A stretch of DNA of 32,217 nt from Ferruginibacter sp. (lineage in GTDB: Bacteria; Bacteroidota; Bacteroidia; Chitinophagales; Chitinophagaceae). The notes beneath the pieces are model-generated. The model did not search any database and was not told the origin of the DNA. It saw only the letters and a list, made by a program, of their open reading frames with translations. Both the position numbers and the translations under genes were made by a program. How positions within the stretch are numbered: the first letter of the stretch is position 1; every line of letters starts with the position of its first letter. This document shows positions 8,536 to 16,461 of the stretch, piece by piece. Where the stretch lies: assembly GCA_017988335.1 (NCBI GenBank), contig JAGNRZ010000017.1, positions 1 through 32,217 on the forward strand, read 5' to 3'.

Positions 8536-9270
8536 ATGTTTAAATCATATTTAATAGTAAGTGTAATAGCAACTGTGTTTTTATTTTCATGTAAAAAAAA
8601 TGATGAAGCAGATCCTAATGCAATTTCATCTGGCAATATGATTACCGATTCAATAGGTGGTTGTAAAAATGTATTAATACATGGTTCTTATAATAAAGAC
8701 ACTGCATTAACAGCCGATAATTATTTAGATGTGGTAGTTAATGTACGTTCAGCAGGTACATACACTATTGAAACAAATACAGTTAATGGGATGGTGTTTA
8801 AAGGTACTGGTAGGTTGGGTTATGGTGGTGCAAATACAGTTCGTTTATATGGTAGTGGTACACCTATTACTAATGCAATTTCACCTATGAAAGTAAAATA
8901 CGGTACTAGCCTTTGCACAGCAAATATTAGTGTAGGCACAGGTAATACTGGGAATGCAATTTATTCTATGGGTGGTGCTCCCAATTCATGTACAGGGTTT
9001 AATGTAACAGGCACATGGCAAGCAGGGCAGATAATACAAGCTGGTGTTAACAATGTAGTAATGAATGTAAATGTAACGGCGTTGGGTATTTATCAGATAA
9101 ATTTAGCACCAGTAAATGGAGTAAGTTTTACAGGCAGTGGTATATTTAATACGCTGGGTATGCAAAGTATATCTTTATCTGCATCAGGTACACCTATAAA
9201 TAGTGGTGCTTACAATTATGTTGTAAGCAGTACAACCACAAATTGTACATTTAGTATTAACTACTTGTAA
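8536..9270 (+). CDS. Small lipoprotein made of two repeat modules
   Basis: This 244-residue lipoprotein has a signal peptide starting MFKSYLIVSVIATVFLFSC and the lipobox cysteine followed by KKND. The ATG at 8536 is preferred over a TTG two codons earlier because it starts the signal peptide normally. Two modules follow (about residues 38-140 and 148-244), each ending in a SGTP(I)xxG...CxxxI pattern shared with the upstream gene. Unlike that gene, it has no C-terminal domain. It is probably part of an operon with its neighbours (22-base gap upstream). The function is unknown. Confidence 0.78.
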   Translation: MFKSYLIVSVIATVFLFSCKKNDEADPNAISSGNMITDSIGGCKNVLIHGSYNKDTALTADNYLDVVVNVRSAGTYTIETNTVNGMVFKGTGRLGYGGANTVRLYGSGTPITNAISPMKVKYGTSLCTANISVGTGNTGNAIYSMGGAPNSCTGFNVTGTWQAGQIIQAGVNNVVMNVNVTALGIYQINLAPVNGVSFTGSGIFNTLGMQSISLSASGTPINSGAYNYVVSSTTTNCTFSINYL

Positions 9271-9339
9271 AATTTGGCAAATATTTTGCAATTAATAAAG
9301 TAGTAAAAGTATAATAAAATAGTAATTTACCTAGCATAG

Positions 9340-10236
9340 ATGAATAACAATAGTATGATAAAAAATTTTTTAACAATAACGGTCGCATTTTTATTTTTAG
9401 TGAGTTGTGAAAAAGAGCTAAGTACCGAAAATAGTACAGTTGGTAGTGAATTAATTGTAGGTAAAGATTGCCGCATAAGTAAATTAGTTTACACCGATAC
9501 TGCTACCAAACTTAATTTGGGTTCAATAGCAGCTGCTATTAATATTTTGGATAGGGTAGATGATATAACAGTATTTGATAGCTTGGCACAAGCATTAACT
9601 TTTTCGGCATTGCCTACTTATTCCAATGATACGGTGTACCTAAATCCCGATGAATATTTTGTAATGGATATTATTAATAATAGAGTAAAAAAATTACATG
9701 GCTTAACCGACCCTACTGATATTTTATCTCCACAATTTGATGCAGACTATGTATATGATGCTAATGGATTTTTAATTCAAAAAAACTATAATCTTACTAT
9801 TGGTAATATACCTGCTATAAAAGTAGATTATACATATACAGGCAACAACCCTACAAAGATGGTATATACTAATTTAATAAGTAACCAAGTAGAAATGGAT
9901 GCCACCATGCAATACCATTCAAATATTATTCCTCGAAGTTATTTATATGTTTTCCCAGATGAGTTTACACATTCACAGTATTTACAATTTTATAATTACG
10001 GAAGAAAACCAGCAAATGCTATAAAGGATATTAAACTTTATTTTTACAATGGTACTGCCACTCCAGTTGATTCATTAGTATCAAAATTTGATAGTTACAG
10101 AATGAGTAGAGATAACTATGTATTAGATGTAATTATGAGTGGCGATGAACAACCAGGTATTCCTGCATTTGTACCACCTGTACTACCACCAGCAATTGGA
10201 GGTGTAAAAATTAAATTTTCGTATAAGTGTAAATAA
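9340..10236 (+). CDS. Lipoprotein of unknown function
   Basis: This 298-residue protein has a lipoprotein signal peptide (MIKNFLTITVAFLFLVSC, then EKEL). The start may be the ATG at 9340 or the one five codons later at 9355, which begins the signal peptide more typically. The mature part contains YVYDANGFLIQKNY and VDYTYTGNNPTKMVY, a pattern often found in Bacteroidota lipoproteins with YD-like or DUF4595-type beta repeats, and ends in IKFSYKCK. A short proline-rich stretch (VPPVLPPAIGG) precedes the end. It is the third lipoprotein in the row and is closed by a terminator at 10251-10287. Confidence 0.75.
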   Translation: MNNNSMIKNFLTITVAFLFLVSCEKELSTENSTVGSELIVGKDCRISKLVYTDTATKLNLGSIAAAINILDRVDDITVFDSLAQALTFSALPTYSNDTVYLNPDEYFVMDIINNRVKKLHGLTDPTDILSPQFDADYVYDANGFLIQKNYNLTIGNIPAIKVDYTYTGNNPTKMVYTNLISNQVEMDATMQYHSNIIPRSYLYVFPDEFTHSQYLQFYNYGRKPANAIKDIKLYFYNGTATPVDSLVSKFDSYRMSRDNYVLDVIMSGDEQPGIPAFVPPVLPPAIGGVKIKFSYKCK

Positions 10237-10250
10237 AATTTTTCCGATAT

Positions 10251-10287
10251 AAAAAAAGCACATTCTTAAATGTAAATGTGCTTTTTT
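10251..10287. terminator. Bidirectional terminator between the lipoprotein gene and fumC
   Basis: AAAAAAAGCACATT (10251-10264) pairs with AATGTGCTTTTTT (10275-10287) around a 10-base loop. A and T tracts on both sides let it work in both directions, which suits the convergent genes ending at 10236 and 10297. Confidence 0.85.
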
Positions 10288-10296
10288 ATTTCCGAA

Positions 10297-11694
10297 TTAT
10301 ATTTTTCCCACCATATTCTCAGGTCTTACCCACTCATCAAACTCTTTAGCTGTAACGTAGCCTAATTTTACAGCCATTTCTTTTAAAGTAGTATTTTCTT
10401 TATGTGCTTTTTGAGCAATTTCGGCGGCTTTGTAATAACCTATTTTAGTATTGAGTGCTGTTACCAACATCAAACTATTATCTACATGCTTTTTAATATT
10501 TGCTTTTAATGGCTCAATACCAATGGCACATTTATCATTAAAGCTTACACAGCCATCGCCAATTAGCCTTGCACTATGTAAAAAATTATAAATCATTACA
10601 GGTTTAAATACATTTAATTCAAAATGTCCCATACTACCGCCAATACTAATGGCAACATCGTTACCTATTACTTGTGCAGCAATCATAGTTAAGGCTTCAC
10701 ATTGCGTTGGGTTTACTTTGCCAGGCATAATTGAACTACCAGGCTCATTATCGGGGATATGCAATTCGCCAATACCACTACGTGGGCCACTGCTTAACAT
10801 ACGAATGTCGTTAGCTATTTTCATTAAACTTACTGCTACAGTTTTTAATGCACCATGTGCTTCTACAATAGCATCATGAGCTGCCAATGCTTCAAATTTA
10901 TTTTCAGCAGTTTTAAGAGGCAACTTGGTAAGTTTTGCAATATGCTTTGCCACATTTACATCATACTTTGGCGGAGTGTTAATACCTGTACCAACGGCGG
11001 TTCCACCCAATGCCAATTCACTTAAGTGAGCTAAAGTATTTTTTATTGCTTTCAATCCATGATCTAACTGACTTACGTAACCACTAAACTCTTGCCCTAA
11101 TGTGAGTGGTGTAGCATCCATGAAATGTGTACGACCAATTTTTACCACTTTTTTAAAAGCCTTGGCTTTTTTTTCTAGCGTATTTCTAAGTTTTAAAATT
11201 CCGGGTATTGTAACTTCGATTAAAATTTTATACGCTGCAATATGCATGGCCGTAGGGAAAGTATCGTTGCTACTTTGGCTTTTATTTACATCATCATTTG
11301 GGTGTAAATATTTTTCTTTATCGCTTAATTTTCCACCATTTAAAACATGACCACGGTAAGCAATTACTTCGTTTACATTCATATTGCTTTGAGTTCCACT
11401 TCCGGTTTGCCAAACTACCAAAGGAAAATAATCATCAAGTTTTCTATCTAAAATTTCTTTACATACTTTACCAATTAAATCGGCTTTCTTTTTTGTAAGT
11501 ACACCAGCATCTGCATTAGTTAATGCGGCGGCATGTTTTAAATAAGCAAAAGCCGCAATAATTTCTTTGGGCATTTTGTTAATATCTTGAGCAATTTTAA
11601 AGTTGTCAATGCTACGTTGAGTTTGTGCTCCATAGTATGCATTAATGGGCACTTTTACTTCACCCATGGTATCTTTTTCTATTCTGTATTCCAT
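10297..11694 (-). CDS. fumC: Fumarate hydratase class II
   Basis: This enzyme converts fumarate to L-malate in the citric acid cycle. The 465-residue length is normal for class II (iron-free, homotetrameric) fumarases. Visible motifs are [12 protein letters not shown] (98-109), [10 protein letters not shown] (187-196, containing the conserved His190) and the fumarase/aspartase signature [11 protein letters not shown] (319-329). Class II rather than aspartase or argininosuccinate lyase is supported by the [15 protein letters not shown] segment. It is monocistronic: a TAnnTTTG box lies upstream and a terminator downstream. Confidence 0.96.
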   Translation of the reverse strand: MEYRIEKDTMGEVKVPINAYYGAQTQRSIDNFKIAQDINKMPKEIIAAFAYLKHAAALTNADAGVLTKKKADLIGKVCKEILDRKLDDYFPLVVWQTGSGTQSNMNVNEVIAYRGHVLNGGKLSDKEKYLHPNDDVNKSQSSNDTFPTAMHIAAYKILIEVTIPGILKLRNTLEKKAKAFKKVVKIGRTHFMDATPLTLGQEFSGYVSQLDHGLKAIKNTLAHLSELALGGTAVGTGINTPPKYDVNVAKHIAKLTKLPLKTAENKFEALAAHDAIVEAHGALKTVAVSLMKIANDIRMLSSGPRSGIGELHIPDNEPGSSIMPGKVNPTQCEALTMIAAQVIGNDVAISIGGSMGHFELNVFKPVMIYNFLHSARLIGDGCVSFNDKCAIGIEPLKANIKKHVDNSLMLVTALNTKIGYYKAAEIAQKAHKENTTLKEMAVKLGYVTAKEFDEWVRPENMVGKI

Positions 11695-11713
11695 TATCTT
11701 TTAATATTTTTAG

Positions 11714-11721
11714 CAAAGTTA
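11714..11721 (-). promoter_or_regulatory. Probable -7 box TAACTTTG of fumC
   Basis: On the minus strand TAACTTTG fits TAnnTTTG exactly and ends 19 bases before the fumC ATG at 11694, which would leave a leader of about 12-14 bases. Confidence 0.5.
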
Positions 11722-11883
11722 ATACAAACAGAATAATCTATTTTCTAAAAATTTTTATGTTGGCAGTGCAAAAATTGCATAGTAATTTCTACAAAAAATC
11801 TTTTCCACATTCGTAGTTTTTCTATTTACATCTTACACTATTGTTTTTATATTTATGCTTTACTTAACAATTAAAACAACAAC

Positions 11884-14193
11884 ATGAGAAAAATTGTACT
11901 ACTAACAACAATGTTAGTATTAGTTAGTTTTTTGGGTTTTTCGCAAACAGATAACTTTTGGTCTGTTAGCAAAGAAAATCGAAATTCAATTGTTACAGAT
12001 AAAGCTGTAGCAAGATTAGCTTTTCCAAAAGAATTTAAGTTGTTTAGCATTAGCAATAATGCCATTAAGCAACAACTATTTACAATTGTAGATGCTAATG
12101 GTTTGCAAAAATCAACAGTAATCTCTTTGCCAAATGCTAATGGTGAGTTAGAACAATTTGAAGTGTATGAAGCTTCAAATTTTGAGCCTGAGTTACAAGC
12201 CCGTTTTCCTGAAATAAGAGCCTTTTCTGGAAAAGGAATTACCGATAAATACGCTACTTTAAAACTGAGCTATTCTCCACAAGGAATTCAAACCATGGTT
12301 TTTAGAGCAGATAAACCAACTGAATTTATTGAGCCTTACTCTCAAGATCATGGCACTTATGCTGTATTTATTTCTAGTAGAGATAAATCTAAATTAGGGT
12401 GGAAGTGTAATACAGTGGAAGCAAATATGGTAGAGGGTTTTACTAAAACTGCAACTACCGAAAGTGCAACTGGCAGTAGCAATGGTACAGTAAAAACAAT
12501 GCGTTTAGCACAATCATGTAATGGTGAATATTCAAACTATTTTGGTGCTACAAGCTCTGCACAAGTTGGTTTAGTAATGGCAGCTTTTAATGCTACGCTT
12601 ACTCGTTGTAATGGCGTATATGAAAAAGATTTAGCATTACATCTTAATTTAATTGCAAATACTACGGCTGTAATTTATTATAGCCCTTCAACAGACCCAT
12701 ATTCAACAACATTAAGCCAATGGAATGCACAATTACAATCCACTTTAACATCAGTAATTGGCGAAGCTAATTATGATATTGGCCATATGTTTGGTGCAAG
12801 TGGTGGTGGTGGAAATGCTGGCTGTATTGGTTGCGTTTGTGTAAATGGTTCAAAAGGTAGTGGCATTACATCACCAAATGATGGTATACCTACAGGCGAT
12901 AATTTTGATATTGATTATGTAGTACATGAAGTTGGTCATCAATTAGGAGCAAACCATACTTTTTCTATGAGCAACGAAGGCACAGGAGTAAATAAAGAAA
13001 TTGGTTCTGGTATTACTATTATGGGCTATGCAGGTATTACAAGTCAAGATGTTGCACCACATTCTATAGATATTTACCATCAAGCCTCTATTGCACAAAT
13101 ACAAGCAAATTTGGCTACTAAAACTTGTCCTATAAGTACAAATATTACAGCAAATAATGTAGCTCCAGTTATTGCAGCTTTAAGCAATTATACTATTCCA
13201 ATTAGTACTCCGTTTGCCTTAACAGGTAGTGCTACAGATGCTAATGGCGATGCTGTAACATATTGTTGGGAGCAAAATGATAATGCATCAAGTACACAAA
13301 CTGGTACAAGTAGTGTGGCTTCGCCAACAAAAGCAACGGGGCCAAACTGGTTATCTTTTAGCCCATCTGCGTCTGGTACAAGAATGTTTCCAAAACTAGC
13401 AACAATTTTATCTGGTTTAAATGTTAGTGGCCCATTAACAGGTGGTGATGCTGGTACAAATACAGAAGCCTTAAGTTCAGTTTCTAGAACATTAAACTTT
13501 AGATTAACAGTAAGAGATAATCATGCATTTAGTTCTGTTGCTCCAATTGCTGTAGCACAAACTGCCTTTGCAGATGCTGTGGTCACAGTATCAAATACAT
13601 CTGGTCCGTTTGCAGTTACCGTTCCTAACACTGCAGTAAGTTGGGCAGATGGATCAGCACAAACAATTACATGGAGTGTAAATAATACAACTGCAGCACC
13701 TGTTAGTTGTGCTAATGTAAATATTTTACTATCTACAGATGGTGGAGTAACTTTCACTACCATATTAGCTGCAGCAACACCAAATGATGGTTCTGAAACA
13801 ATCATTATACCGTCTTCGATTAGTAGTACTTGCCGTGTAAAAGTAGAGTCTGTTGGTAATATTTTCTTTGATATTTCTAATGCAAATTTTTCTATTGTAC
13901 CAGCACTAATTGTATTGCCAAATGCAGAAACAACAAAGGATAAGGTGATCGTTTCTCCTAATCCTGCAAATTCGATAGTTAATGTAGAGTTTAGCACTAA
14001 TGTTCAATCAAACTCAACCAAATTAACTGTTACCGACCAAATGGGTAATATTGTTTTGCAAAAAATAATATCAACAGTTAAAGGCGTAAATAAAAAAACT
14101 CTTGATATAAGTATGCTAAAAAATGGCATTTATTCTGTTAATATTACTAAAGCCAATACGGTCATTTCATCTAAAGTTATTGTAAATAAATAA
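11884..14193 (+). CDS. Secreted reprolysin-like (M12B-type) zinc metalloprotease with T9SS sorting tail
   Basis: This 769-residue protein has a Sec signal peptide (residues 1-20, ending GFSQ), a propeptide-like region (about 25-200), and a catalytic domain (about 205-415). The zinc motif HEVGHQLGANH (348-358) is a perfect HExxHxxGxxH, and a Met-turn follows in GITIMGYAG (Met380), so it is a metzincin. After it come Ig-like beta regions (about 425-670) and a type A T9SS tail (about 680-769) with VIVSPNPANSIVNVEFS and LDISMLKNGIYSVNI. It should cross the outer membrane by T9SS and act outside the cell; the substrate is unknown. A small cysteine cluster, CIGCVC, lies just before the zinc site. 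A palindromic terminator follows. Confidence 0.92.
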   Translation: MRKIVLLTTMLVLVSFLGFSQTDNFWSVSKENRNSIVTDKAVARLAFPKEFKLFSISNNAIKQQLFTIVDANGLQKSTVISLPNANGELEQFEVYEASNFEPELQARFPEIRAFSGKGITDKYATLKLSYSPQGIQTMVFRADKPTEFIEPYSQDHGTYAVFISSRDKSKLGWKCNTVEANMVEGFTKTATTESATGSSNGTVKTMRLAQSCNGEYSNYFGATSSAQVGLVMAAFNATLTRCNGVYEKDLALHLNLIANTTAVIYYSPSTDPYSTTLSQWNAQLQSTLTSVIGEANYDIGHMFGASGGGGNAGCIGCVCVNGSKGSGITSPNDGIPTGDNFDIDYVVHEVGHQLGANHTFSMSNEGTGVNKEIGSGITIMGYAGITSQDVAPHSIDIYHQASIAQIQANLATKTCPISTNITANNVAPVIAALSNYTIPISTPFALTGSATDANGDAVTYCWEQNDNASSTQTGTSSVASPTKATGPNWLSFSPSASGTRMFPKLATILSGLNVSGPLTGGDAGTNTEALSSVSRTLNFRLTVRDNHAFSSVAPIAVAQTAFADAVVTVSNTSGPFAVTVPNTAVSWADGSAQTITWSVNNTTAAPVSCANVNILLSTDGGVTFTTILAAATPNDGSETIIIPSSISSTCRVKVESVGNIFFDISNANFSIVPALIVLPNAETTKDKVIVSPNPANSIVNVEFSTNVQSNSTKLTVTDQMGNIVLQKIISTVKGVNKKTLDISMLKNGIYSVNITKANTVISSKVIVNK

Positions 14194-14210
14194 TCATTTT
14201 TTTTGGATTA

Positions 14211-14238
14211 AAAAGCCCCGAATTAATTCGGGGCTTTT
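14211..14238. terminator. Perfect 28-base palindromic terminator
   Basis: The 14-base half AAAAGCCCCGAATT is followed directly by its exact reverse complement. As RNA it forms a GC-rich stem with a short AT loop and a T tract at the end, on either strand. It ends the protease transcript and abuts the promoter of the next gene. Confidence 0.88.
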
Positions 14239-14242
14239 GTTT

Positions 14243-14250
14243 TATCTTTC
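14243..14250 (+). promoter_or_regulatory. Probable -7 box TATCTTTC of the NlpC/P60 gene
   Basis: TATCTTTC differs from TAnnTTTG only in the last base and ends four bases before the ATG at 14255. The upstream promoter half would lie inside the preceding terminator palindrome. Confidence 0.4.
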
Positions 14251-14254
14251 GTTT

Positions 14255-14833
14255 ATGAAATTATTTTTATTTTGTACCCTATCTCTTACTATTATTAATA
14301 CCAGCTGTGGAGATAATAACAAAACAATTGAAACACCAGTTACTGCAAACTTAATAACCAATGATTCAGCTGTAATTGTGGATGATAGCTCTAAAAATGA
14401 TACTTTACTTATTCCAATCAAAGAGTTACCTACACAAATAAATAACACTGATACACTTGTAGCATTTGCTAAAACACTAATTGGTATACCATATTTGTAT
14501 GCCTCCACCAATCCATCAAAAGGGTTTGATTGTTCTGGTTTTATAACTTATGTGTTTAGCCATTTTAACATACAAGTGCCTCGTTCATCTATTGATTTTA
14601 CAAATTATGGTAAGGAGGTAGATGCTCAAAATGCAGTAGCAGGAAATTTAATTTTATTTACCGGTACAGATAGTACCAGTAAAGTAGTAGGGCATATGGG
14701 TATTATAACCCAAAACATAAATGGGGAAATACAGTTTATACACTCAACTTCTGGAAAAGCAAATGGCGTAACAATTACGCCATTAAATTTATATTATAAA
14801 AAAAGGTTTGTAAAAATTATTAAGTTGTCTTAG
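14255..14833 (+). CDS. NlpC/P60-family cell-wall peptidase, lipoprotein
   Basis: This 192-residue protein has a short lipoprotein signal peptide with Cys18 in NTSC. The catalytic domain (about 66-190) has the NlpC/P60 triad: Cys93 in GFDCSGF, His147 in VGHMGI and His163 in FIHSTS. Family members usually cut the gamma-D-Glu to diamino acid bond of peptidoglycan stem peptides, so it probably remodels the wall from the periplasmic side of a membrane. The ATG at 14255 is chosen over a TTG at 14237 because the latter lies in the terminator and would spoil the signal peptide. Its TAG ends at 14833, directly against the stop codon of the convergent enoyl-CoA hydratase gene. Confidence 0.9.
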   Translation: MKLFLFCTLSLTIINTSCGDNNKTIETPVTANLITNDSAVIVDDSSKNDTLLIPIKELPTQINNTDTLVAFAKTLIGIPYLYASTNPSKGFDCSGFITYVFSHFNIQVPRSSIDFTNYGKEVDAQNAVAGNLILFTGTDSTSKVVGHMGIITQNINGEIQFIHSTSGKANGVTITPLNLYYKKRFVKIIKLS

Positions 14834-15631
14834 TTATTTACCCAAAAAATTTGCTTTACGTTTTTCTAAAAAAGCAGTTGTACCTTCTTTCATATCATCG
14901 GTTACAAAACAATCGCCAAAAGCTTCAACTTCTTTTTCGTATCCTGTTTTTCCGTTGGTGTAAGCACTATCGCTAAGTACTGCAATATTTATACAATCAA
15001 TTACTTTACCAATAGCTACAGGAGCTTTGCTCATAATAACATGTAAAATATCTTTTGTTCTTTCTAATAAACTATCGGCAGTTGTAACATGATTTACTAA
15101 ACCAATTTGCAATGCTTCGTTAGCGTCTACCAAATGTGCCGTCATTTGCAATTCCATACTTTTTCCTTTTCCTACAAGTTGCGTTAAGCGTTGTGTGCCG
15201 CCATAGCCTGGTATTAAGCCAAGGTTTACTTCTGGCTGGCCAAACTTTGCATTTTCGCTACACAATCTAAAATGGCAAGCCATTGCCAACTCACAACCAC
15301 CTCCTAATGCAAAGCCATTAACGGCAGCCACAATTGGCTTTTTACTATTTTCAATTTTAAAAAAAACATCTTGTCCTCGTTTGGCTAAGGCCATGGCTTC
15401 ATCTTTATTTAAGCCACCAAATTCGGTAATATCTGCACCTGCAACAAATGCTTTTGGACCAGAGCCAGTAATGATGGCTGTTTTAATTTCTGTGTTGTTA
15501 TAAATTTCATCAACAGCATTATCCAAATCGGTAAATACTTGTTTGTTTAAAGCATTTAATTTATCGGGTCTGTTAATTGTAATTGTAAAAATGCCGTTTT
15601 CTAAATTTGTTAAGATGGTTGAGTAACTCAT
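14834..15631 (-). CDS. Enoyl-CoA hydratase/isomerase (crotonase) family protein
   Basis: This 265-residue protein hydrates 2-enoyl-CoA to 3-hydroxyacyl-CoA, in beta-oxidation or butanoate metabolism. Visible are the oxyanion-hole segment AFVAGADITEF (61-71), NGFALGGGCELAMACHF (105-121) with Glu114, and KFGQPEVNLGLIPGYGGTQRL (129-149) with Glu134. Both catalytic glutamates of true hydratases are present, which favours hydratase over isomerase or hydrolase. Short-chain crotonase is the most likely, but the chain length cannot be read. Its ATG overlaps by four bases (ATGA) the stop of the decayed nucleotidyltransferase gene, and no promoter box was seen directly upstream, so its transcripts may start in or before that remnant. 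Confidence 0.92.
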   Translation of the reverse strand: MSYSTILTNLENGIFTITINRPDKLNALNKQVFTDLDNAVDEIYNNTEIKTAIITGSGPKAFVAGADITEFGGLNKDEAMALAKRGQDVFFKIENSKKPIVAAVNGFALGGGCELAMACHFRLCSENAKFGQPEVNLGLIPGYGGTQRLTQLVGKGKSMELQMTAHLVDANEALQIGLVNHVTTADSLLERTKDILHVIMSKAPVAIGKVIDCINIAVLSDSAYTNGKTGYEKEVEAFGDCFVTDDMKEGTTAFLEKRKANFLGK

Positions 15632-16107
15632 GTTAGTTTATTGTTTTTAATTTTTTGTAATTGTTCAATACCCCATAATTTTTTTTGGCGTTTTGCTAAT
15701 TGCATTGTTTTTATTAATGTTTTATAATCAATAAATACTATTGCAATTTTATTGCCAATGTTGCGTATTTTTTTTGTAAGATCTGCTTTAAAAAAATCAA
15801 TATTAAAATGAATTTTAGTTATTACATTAATAACATTTGGTAAGCTGCCCAAGGAGTATTTGAAATATTCTGTAAAATTTTCGTTTCTAATATCATCAAA
15901 TTCAGTTTTGGGGTAACCCATGTAAATTAGTATATTTAAAAAACATTTTTTATTTTGCTCTGTGTGGGCAATTCAAAAACCTAAGTCTTCGGCACTTTTA
16001 TGAAATACATAAATGTTAACAGTATATCCTTCAATAGCTAAATACGTTAAATTGTTTTTTTTTGCACTGTTAAAAAAATTTAAACATTCTGGGTGTGCAA
16101 TGTTCAT
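15628..16107 (-). pseudogene. Decayed nucleotidyltransferase-like gene with an in-frame TGA
   Basis: One reading frame of 160 codons runs from ATG at 16107 to TGA at 15628, broken only by a TGA at 15975-15973 (codon 45). Both parts match one family, recalled from memory: the N-terminus has NLTYLAIEGYTVNIYVFHKS followed by AEDLGF, the place of the usual VxYLxxGGYAVN...T.DLDxW motif. After the stop come IAHTEQNKKCFLNILIYMGY, then LPNVINVITKIHFNIDF and KLWGIEQLQKIKNNK. The stop lies where I expect tryptophan (TGG to TGA). The glycine pair has become EG and the second aspartate G, so catalysis was probably lost too. The part from 15921 (97 residues) might still be translated alone. Confidence 0.75.
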
Positions 16108-16113
16108 CTTAAT

Positions 16114-16287
16114 TCATTTTTTTCGAAGTGTTATTTTTTTGAAATAGAGGTAAAGTTTGCTTTATTATTTTTTTTGTAAATCGGCTAATGCTTTTTGCTA
16201 TTCCAAAGGCGATAATGAATAAAAATATCGAATAAAATACATTTCTTGCTCTTCAAAAGATTTAAATATTTTTAGTTGCTTTTCCGT
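16114..16287 (-). pseudogene. Remnant of the small partner gene upstream of the nucleotidyltransferase
   Basis: A minus-strand frame reads EKQLKIFKSFEEQEMYFIRY and then FYSLSPLE, a TAG stop (16200-16198), QKALADLQKK, two TAA stops (16167-16162), and SKLYLYFKKITLRKK before TGA at 16116-16114. It has 57 potential codons and ends six bases before the nucleotidyltransferase ATG. The expected start position is ACG at 16287, one transition from ATG. Small proteins with a K.F.SFEEQE opening precede such nucleotidyltransferases in Bacteroidota, as I recall. Three stops and no start make it a dead gene. The TAG and TAA codons could each come from a glutamine codon, which is inference. Confidence 0.6.
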
Positions 16288-16296
16288 AAACTACAC

Positions 16297-16304
16297 CAAA
16301 GGTA
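16297..16304 (-). promoter_or_regulatory. Probable -7 box TACCTTTG of the decayed cassette
   Basis: On the minus strand TACCTTTG matches TAnnTTTG exactly, nine bases before the presumed lost start codon at 16287. A TTG lies 22 bases upstream of it. It may still drive transcription into the enoyl-CoA hydratase gene. Confidence 0.5.
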
Positions 16305-16434
16305 AAAATAATACCTAAGATAAAAACAACGCTTTTGTAAAAAATGTGTATGCCAAATAGTAATTAAACTACACAATTATTACCCATTTTTACCCCTATT
16401 AGTAAAGCTATCACAAAATGTTTTTTTGTAAATA

Positions 16435-16442
16435 TATGTTTG
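16435..16442 (+). promoter_or_regulatory. Probable -7 box TATGTTTG upstream of the surface-protein cluster
   Basis: TATGTTTG fits TAnnTTTG and ends 19 bases before the ATG at 16462. The region between this and the divergent box at 16297-16304 (16305-16434) is AT-rich and holds no supported gene. Confidence 0.45.
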
Positions 16443-16461
16443 CATTGTAAAACAAAACACC

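Noticed and set aside
16270..16375. A minus-strand frame with a hydrophobic run (FYKSVVFILGIIFTFGVVYG) that looks like a membrane protein
   Set aside because: It overlaps the promoter box and start of the decayed FEEQE frame, has no good start and stops early; AT-rich DNA readily encodes such runs.
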